A stretch of 8,372 nt of DNA. Origin: Microbacteriaceae bacterium. Its GTDB lineage: Bacteria > Actinomycetota > Actinomycetes > Actinomycetales > Microbacteriaceae. Every line of letters begins with the position of its first letter. The first letter of the stretch is position 1. Position numbers and translations under genes: made by a program. Below the pieces are notes generated by a model, which worked only from the letters and a program-made list of their open reading frames with translations, did no database searches and was not told the DNA's origin. Below, piece after piece: positions 6,142-8,372 of this stretch. The stretch is from assembly GCA_025463615.1 (NCBI GenBank), contig JAODAU010000108.1, positions 1 through 8,372 on the forward strand, in the 5' to 3' direction.

Positions 6142-6273
6142 ATGCAGAACAACTCATCGCCCGGAAGAGCCGCACTCAGTGCCGCACCGGGCGATGAGTC
6201 TGTGTTCGTCTTGTTTTCGGCGTCCCCGCCACGGAAAACGCCGATCAGCTCGGACGGGTTGGGCGCCTGTTAG
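6142..6273 (+). CDS. Doubtful 43-residue small reading frame
   Basis: An ATG at 6142 is preceded by AGGAGG (6129-6134) at seven bases, the best Shine-Dalgarno on the plus strand of this gap. The frame runs 43 codons, opening M-Q-N-N-S-S-P-G-R-A and ending D-G-L-G-A-C, with no membrane segment or recognisable domain. Its stop overlaps the stop of the convergent esterase gene. Against coding: about 12 of 42 sense codons end in A or T, far more than in the neighbouring genes. It also uses AGA, and the 13-bp inverted repeat sits inside its first half. It could be a recent or foreign peptide gene, a leader peptide, or chance in a structured RNA region. Confidence 0.2.
   Translation: MQNNSSPGRAALSAAPGDESVFVLFSASPPRKTPISSDGLGAC
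6152..6199 (-). terminator. 13-bp perfect inverted repeat, probable terminator of the esterase unit
   Basis: Arms ACTCATCGCCCGG (6152-6164) and its exact complement (6187-6199) enclose 22 bases. Those contain a nested GCACT-C-AGTGC (6172-6182), which gives a two-tier hairpin. On the minus strand it lies about 70 bases beyond the esterase stop and is followed by TGTTCTG, a poor U-tract of the kind often accepted in actinobacteria. On the plus strand the following sequence (6200-6217) is T-rich, ending TTGTTTT, so a plus-strand transcript could also end here. An RNA regulatory element or a protein binding site is the alternative. Confidence 0.45.
6213..6239. repeat. Second hairpin next to the 13-bp inverted repeat
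   Basis: GTTTTC (6213-6218) and GAAAAC (6234-6239) pair, and inside them GGCG (6219-6222) pairs with CGCC (6227-6230) around a TCCC loop, with a three-base bulge. On either strand the T run comes before the stem and the A run after it, the reverse of a standard intrinsic terminator. Its role is unclear. Confidence 0.45.
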
Positions 6274-6875
6274 TCCGCCGTCAGGAAGGCGTTCACGTCG
6301 TCGAGCTCGTCGCGGGAGATCGAGTGGCCGACTCCCGGGTACTCGCGCTTCGTGAGGGTGCTGTGGCGCGGGAGCCAGGCATCCGTGCGGTCGATCGCGA
6401 ACCGCGGGATCACCGGGTCGGCGGGGTCGCGACCCCAGAACACGCGCGGGCGCAGGTGCTCGAGCCGGGCATCCTCGGGGCCCTCGCTGTCGAGCGAGAA
6501 GCCGGCGAGCACCACGGATGCCGCGAACCGCTCCGGCGCGAACCGCAGCAGCTGCGTCACCATCGCGCCGCCCTGCGAGAAGCCGAGCAACCACACCGGG
6601 CCGTGCTCGGGCAGCGAGTCGAGCCACTCGAGCAGGTCGAGGGTGGCCGCGTTCGCTCCCTCGGGGTCGGGGAGCCCGGGCTCACCGGCGGCGAACCAGG
6701 TGAAGCCGGGGCCGAGCGGATACGGCGCACGCACCGACGCCACGACGGCGACCGGCGGCAGCAGCGGCGCCAGGGAGAACAGGTCCTGCTCGTCCGACCC
6801 GCGGCCGTGCAGCAGCACGAGCAGTGGCCGATCCGGGTCGGGGTCGCCCGACCACGCGACCACGTGCTCGCTCAC
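6270..6875 (-). CDS. Alpha/beta-hydrolase, phospholipase/carboxylesterase family
   Basis: 201 residues, a typical length for the compact phospholipase/carboxylesterase group (bacterial carboxylesterase II, acyl-protein thioesterase type). The oxyanion region reads L-L-H-G-R-G-S-D-E-Q-D-L (21-32). The triad is S100 in G-F-S-Q-G-G, D153 in A-D-P-V-I-P and H184 in G-V-G-H. No signal peptide is present, so it is probably cytoplasmic and hydrolyses short or medium acyl esters or thioesters; the actual substrate cannot be read from sequence. The GTG start at 6875 overlaps the stop of the upstream acyl-CoA dehydrogenase-like gene by four bases (GTGA), so the two are almost certainly co-translated. 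Downstream lies the hairpin region that probably ends the transcript. Confidence 0.9.
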   Translation of the reverse strand: MSEHVVAWSGDPDPDRPLLVLLHGRGSDEQDLFSLAPLLPPVAVVASVRAPYPLGPGFTWFAAGEPGLPDPEGANAATLDLLEWLDSLPEHGPVWLLGFSQGGAMVTQLLRFAPERFAASVVLAGFSLDSEGPEDARLEHLRPRVFWGRDPADPVIPRFAIDRTDAWLPRHSTLTKREYPGVGHSISRDELDDVNAFLTAD

Positions 6876-8011
6876 TCCGGGCCCAGCAGCGCGGTCGCGA
6901 CCGTGGCGTGCGCCGAGTCCTCGTTGCTCGGGTGGAAGCCGCCCGCGACCACGTCGCGGTAGAGCCGGCCGAGCTCGCTCGAGCTCGAGAACGCCGCTCC
7001 CCCGGCGAGTCCCACGGCCTGGTCGACCACGAGCTTGGCGGTGCGGGTCGCCCGCGACTTGATGCCGACCAGCCCGCGGAACCACTGGTCGCCGCGGTTC
7101 ACGAGGCCGTCGACATCCGCCGCTATCGCGTCGAGCTGGGGCCAGAGGGCGTCCTGCGCGAGCGCAGCGTCGGCGAGCTTCCAGCGGGTGACCGGATCCT
7201 TGTCGCGGGTGAGGCCGGTGCGCTTGGAGGTGCGCCCCTTCACCGCCTCGACCGCGAGCTGCAGCGCCCGCTCGCCGATCCCGGTGTAGACGGCGGCGAC
7301 GAGGATCTCGAAGTTGGCGAAGATGCCGAAGATGAGCGGATCGGGGTTCGGCCCCGGGTCGAGCCTGCGCACGATGCGGTCGGATGCCGCCACCGCCCCC
7401 TCGAGCCGGGTGCTGTTGCTCTGGCTCGCCCGCATGCCGATCGTGTCCCAGTCCTCGAGCGTGGTCACGCCGGGGGTGTCGCGGGTGACGAAGCCGTGCA
7501 CGAGCTTCGGGGCATCGGGCGAGGTCGAGTCGAGGCCGAAGAGGCCGAGGCGCGTCCAGACGGGCGACAGGCTGGTGAAGATCTTGGTGCCGGTGAAGGC
7601 ATAGCCGCCGTCGCCGAGCGGGCGGGCATCCGTGTTCGAGCCGAACAGCACGAGGTCGTTGCCGGCCTCGCTGATGGCGAAGGCGAAGATCTCGCCCGCC
7701 GCGGCCTCCTCGAGCACGAAGTCGAGGCTGGTGTCGCCGCGGTCGTGCAGGGTCTTGGCCACCCCGGTCCAGACCAGGTGCATGTTGACGGCAAGGGCTG
7801 TCGCGGGAGCGGCGGCGGCAAGGGCGGCCTGCTCGTGCGCGACCTCGCGCAGCGACAGGCCCGCGCCGCCGAACCCCGCGGGCACCAGCGCCTTCAGGTA
7901 GCCGACCGCGATGAGCTCGTCGAGGTCCTCGGTGAAGAAGCGGTTGTCGCGGTCGTAGCCGGCCGCCCGCTCGTGGATTCGCGCCAGCAGGTCGTCGCCC
8001 AGGAGAGTCAC
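6872..8011 (-). CDS. Acyl-CoA dehydrogenase family flavoprotein
   Basis: 379 residues with the full three-part fold: a helical N-terminal domain (1-105), a beta-domain (106-215) with F-A-I-S-E-A-G-N-D (111-119) and G-Y-A-F-T-G-T-K-I-F-T-S (136-147), G-M-R-A-S-Q-S-N-S-T (192-201), and a helical C-terminal domain. FAD binding is expected. At the canonical catalytic glutamate position (Y-E-G-T in medium-chain enzymes) the sequence reads F359-H360-P-S, so the base is missing there. E235 lies near the alternative site used by isovaleryl- and long-chain enzymes but seems one residue off. It may be a divergent dehydrogenase or a flavin monooxygenase of the same fold. The GTG at 8011 is chosen because every upstream in-frame option runs into the divergent MFS gene; GGAGG directly abuts it. 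It is the first gene of a pair with the esterase. Confidence 0.87.
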   Translation of the reverse strand: MTLLGDDLLARIHERAAGYDRDNRFFTEDLDELIAVGYLKALVPAGFGGAGLSLREVAHEQAALAAAAPATALAVNMHLVWTGVAKTLHDRGDTSLDFVLEEAAAGEIFAFAISEAGNDLVLFGSNTDARPLGDGGYAFTGTKIFTSLSPVWTRLGLFGLDSTSPDAPKLVHGFVTRDTPGVTTLEDWDTIGMRASQSNSTRLEGAVAASDRIVRRLDPGPNPDPLIFGIFANFEILVAAVYTGIGERALQLAVEAVKGRTSKRTGLTRDKDPVTRWKLADAALAQDALWPQLDAIAADVDGLVNRGDQWFRGLVGIKSRATRTAKLVVDQAVGLAGGAAFSSSSELGRLYRDVVAGGFHPSNEDSAHATVATALLGPE

Positions 8012-8064
8012 CCTCCAAGCATGCCACCGTGCGATTCCCGATCGGTCGCCGGGTGCACCAGACT

Positions 8065-8069
8065 GGAGG
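8065..8069 (+). promoter_or_regulatory. Close-set ribosome binding site of the MFS gene
   Basis: GGAGG ends only two bases before the GTG at 8072. No in-frame ATG, GTG or TTG lies in the space back to 8012, so the start is still favoured despite the short spacing. Confidence 0.5.
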
Positions 8070-8071
8070 CA

Positions 8072-8372
8072 GTGTCCCAACAGATCGAGCTTCCGGGCGA
8101 CCCGGAGCAGCCAGCCCACATTCCGCCGCGCGGCTCCCGTTTCGTCGACCTCACCCCCCTGCGCGAGTCTCCCGCCTTCCGCCGCCTCTGGATCGGGAAC
8201 GCCGTCTCCGGCATCGGCGCGCAGCTCACGCTCGTCGCCGTCGGGCTGCACATCTACTCGATCACGAACTCCACGACAGCGGTGTCGCTAGTCGGGGCGT
8301 TCGCGCTGGTGCCGATGGTCGTGTTTGGGCTGTACGGCGGCGTGCTCGCCGACGCCTTCGACCGGCGGCTGC
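8072..8372 (+). CDS. MFS transporter, N-terminal part (cut by the right edge)
   Basis: The first 100 residues are visible. A polar 36-residue N-terminus includes L28-T-P-L-R-E-S-P-A-F-R-R-L-W40, a common opening of the MFS group that includes the enterobactin exporter EntS and macrolide exporters. The first helix is about 41-62 and the second about 70-92, followed by the family's loop motif G90-V-L-A-D-A-F-D-R-R99 between helices two and three. It is therefore a 12-helix proton-coupled exporter by family; the substrate cannot be told from this part. The gene is divergent from the acyl-CoA dehydrogenase-like gene with 60 bases between starts, so the promoters must overlap and the two may share control. 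Confidence 0.87.
   Translation, partial: MSQQIELPGDPEQPAHIPPRGSRFVDLTPLRESPAFRRLWIGNAVSGIGAQLTLVAVGLHIYSITNSTTAVSLVGAFALVPMVVFGLYGGVLADAFDRRL

Larger units (their letters stand above)
5997..6269. other. Structured 273-base intergenic region
   Basis: This gap separates two minus-strand units, the esterase stop at 6270 and the NERD-like start at 5996. It is visibly less GC-rich than the flanking genes in its right half, with runs such as TTTT and AAAA. It contains the NERD-like ribosome binding site (6003-6010), a TTGCAA palindrome (6111-6116), an AGGAGG (6129-6134) followed by a 43-codon plus-strand frame, a perfect 13-bp inverted repeat (6152-6164 and 6187-6199) and a second hairpin (6213-6239). 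A promoter for the NERD-like gene should lie here; a TAGCGT at 6059-6064 on the minus strand is a weak -10 candidate. Confidence 0.6.

Noticed and set aside
6152..6199. A known riboswitch or tRNA-like element
   Set aside because: Only a simple two-tier hairpin is visible, with no recognisable conserved core, and the plus strand has no regulated gene downstream.

Overview
The window is very GC-rich chromosomal DNA with GTG and TTG starts, strong G/C bias at third codon positions, and a MarP-type periplasmic protease, a family typical of Actinobacteria. Together with an intergenic repeat of the 'TTCGA..GCCTCAGGGACC' type, this suggests a Microbacteriaceae-like actinobacterium. The taxonomic call is inference. 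I see no tRNA, rRNA, CRISPR array, integrase, transposase or phage gene. It looks like ordinary chromosome with a few odd accessory genes.

Layout. At the left edge a minus-strand gene begins at 28 and runs out of the window. A minus-strand NERD-like protein follows (141-971). Divergent from it is a six-helix HdeD/DUF308 membrane protein (1130-1696, plus). Between its end and the converging minus-strand pair VanZ-like (1799-2251) and YhhN/TMEM86-like (2252-2938) lies a cluster of 22-base repeats, one inverted and three tandem. Its last copy supplies the VanZ-like stop codon. A divergent plus-strand gene (3048-4229) encodes a MarP-like protease with four or so N-terminal helices and a complete H-D-S triad. 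It converges on a minus-strand block: a dienelactone hydrolase-like protein (4248-5015), preceded 45 bases upstream by a second NERD-like protein (5061-5996).

A 273-base gap (5997-6269) holds a 13-bp perfect inverted repeat, a second hairpin and a doubtful 43-codon reading frame with a strong Shine-Dalgarno. Beyond it a minus-strand two-gene unit encodes an acyl-CoA dehydrogenase-fold flavoprotein (6872-8011) and, overlapping it by 4 bases, a serine carboxylesterase/thioesterase-like hydrolase (6270-6875). Divergent from these, an MFS exporter (8072 onward) is cut by the right edge.

How the genes relate. Two pairs look translationally coupled: YhhN/VanZ, both membrane proteins, and acyl-CoA dehydrogenase/esterase, which may act on a shared acyl substrate. 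The most unusual content is the pair of NERD-like paralogs 4 kb apart. They share the fold signature, an N-terminal FG-x-[ND]-PL block, an IPVTP motif and a C-terminal hydrophobic segment. Both have lost the acid and lysine expected of a NERD nuclease centre, suggesting a non-nucleolytic, membrane-tethered role.
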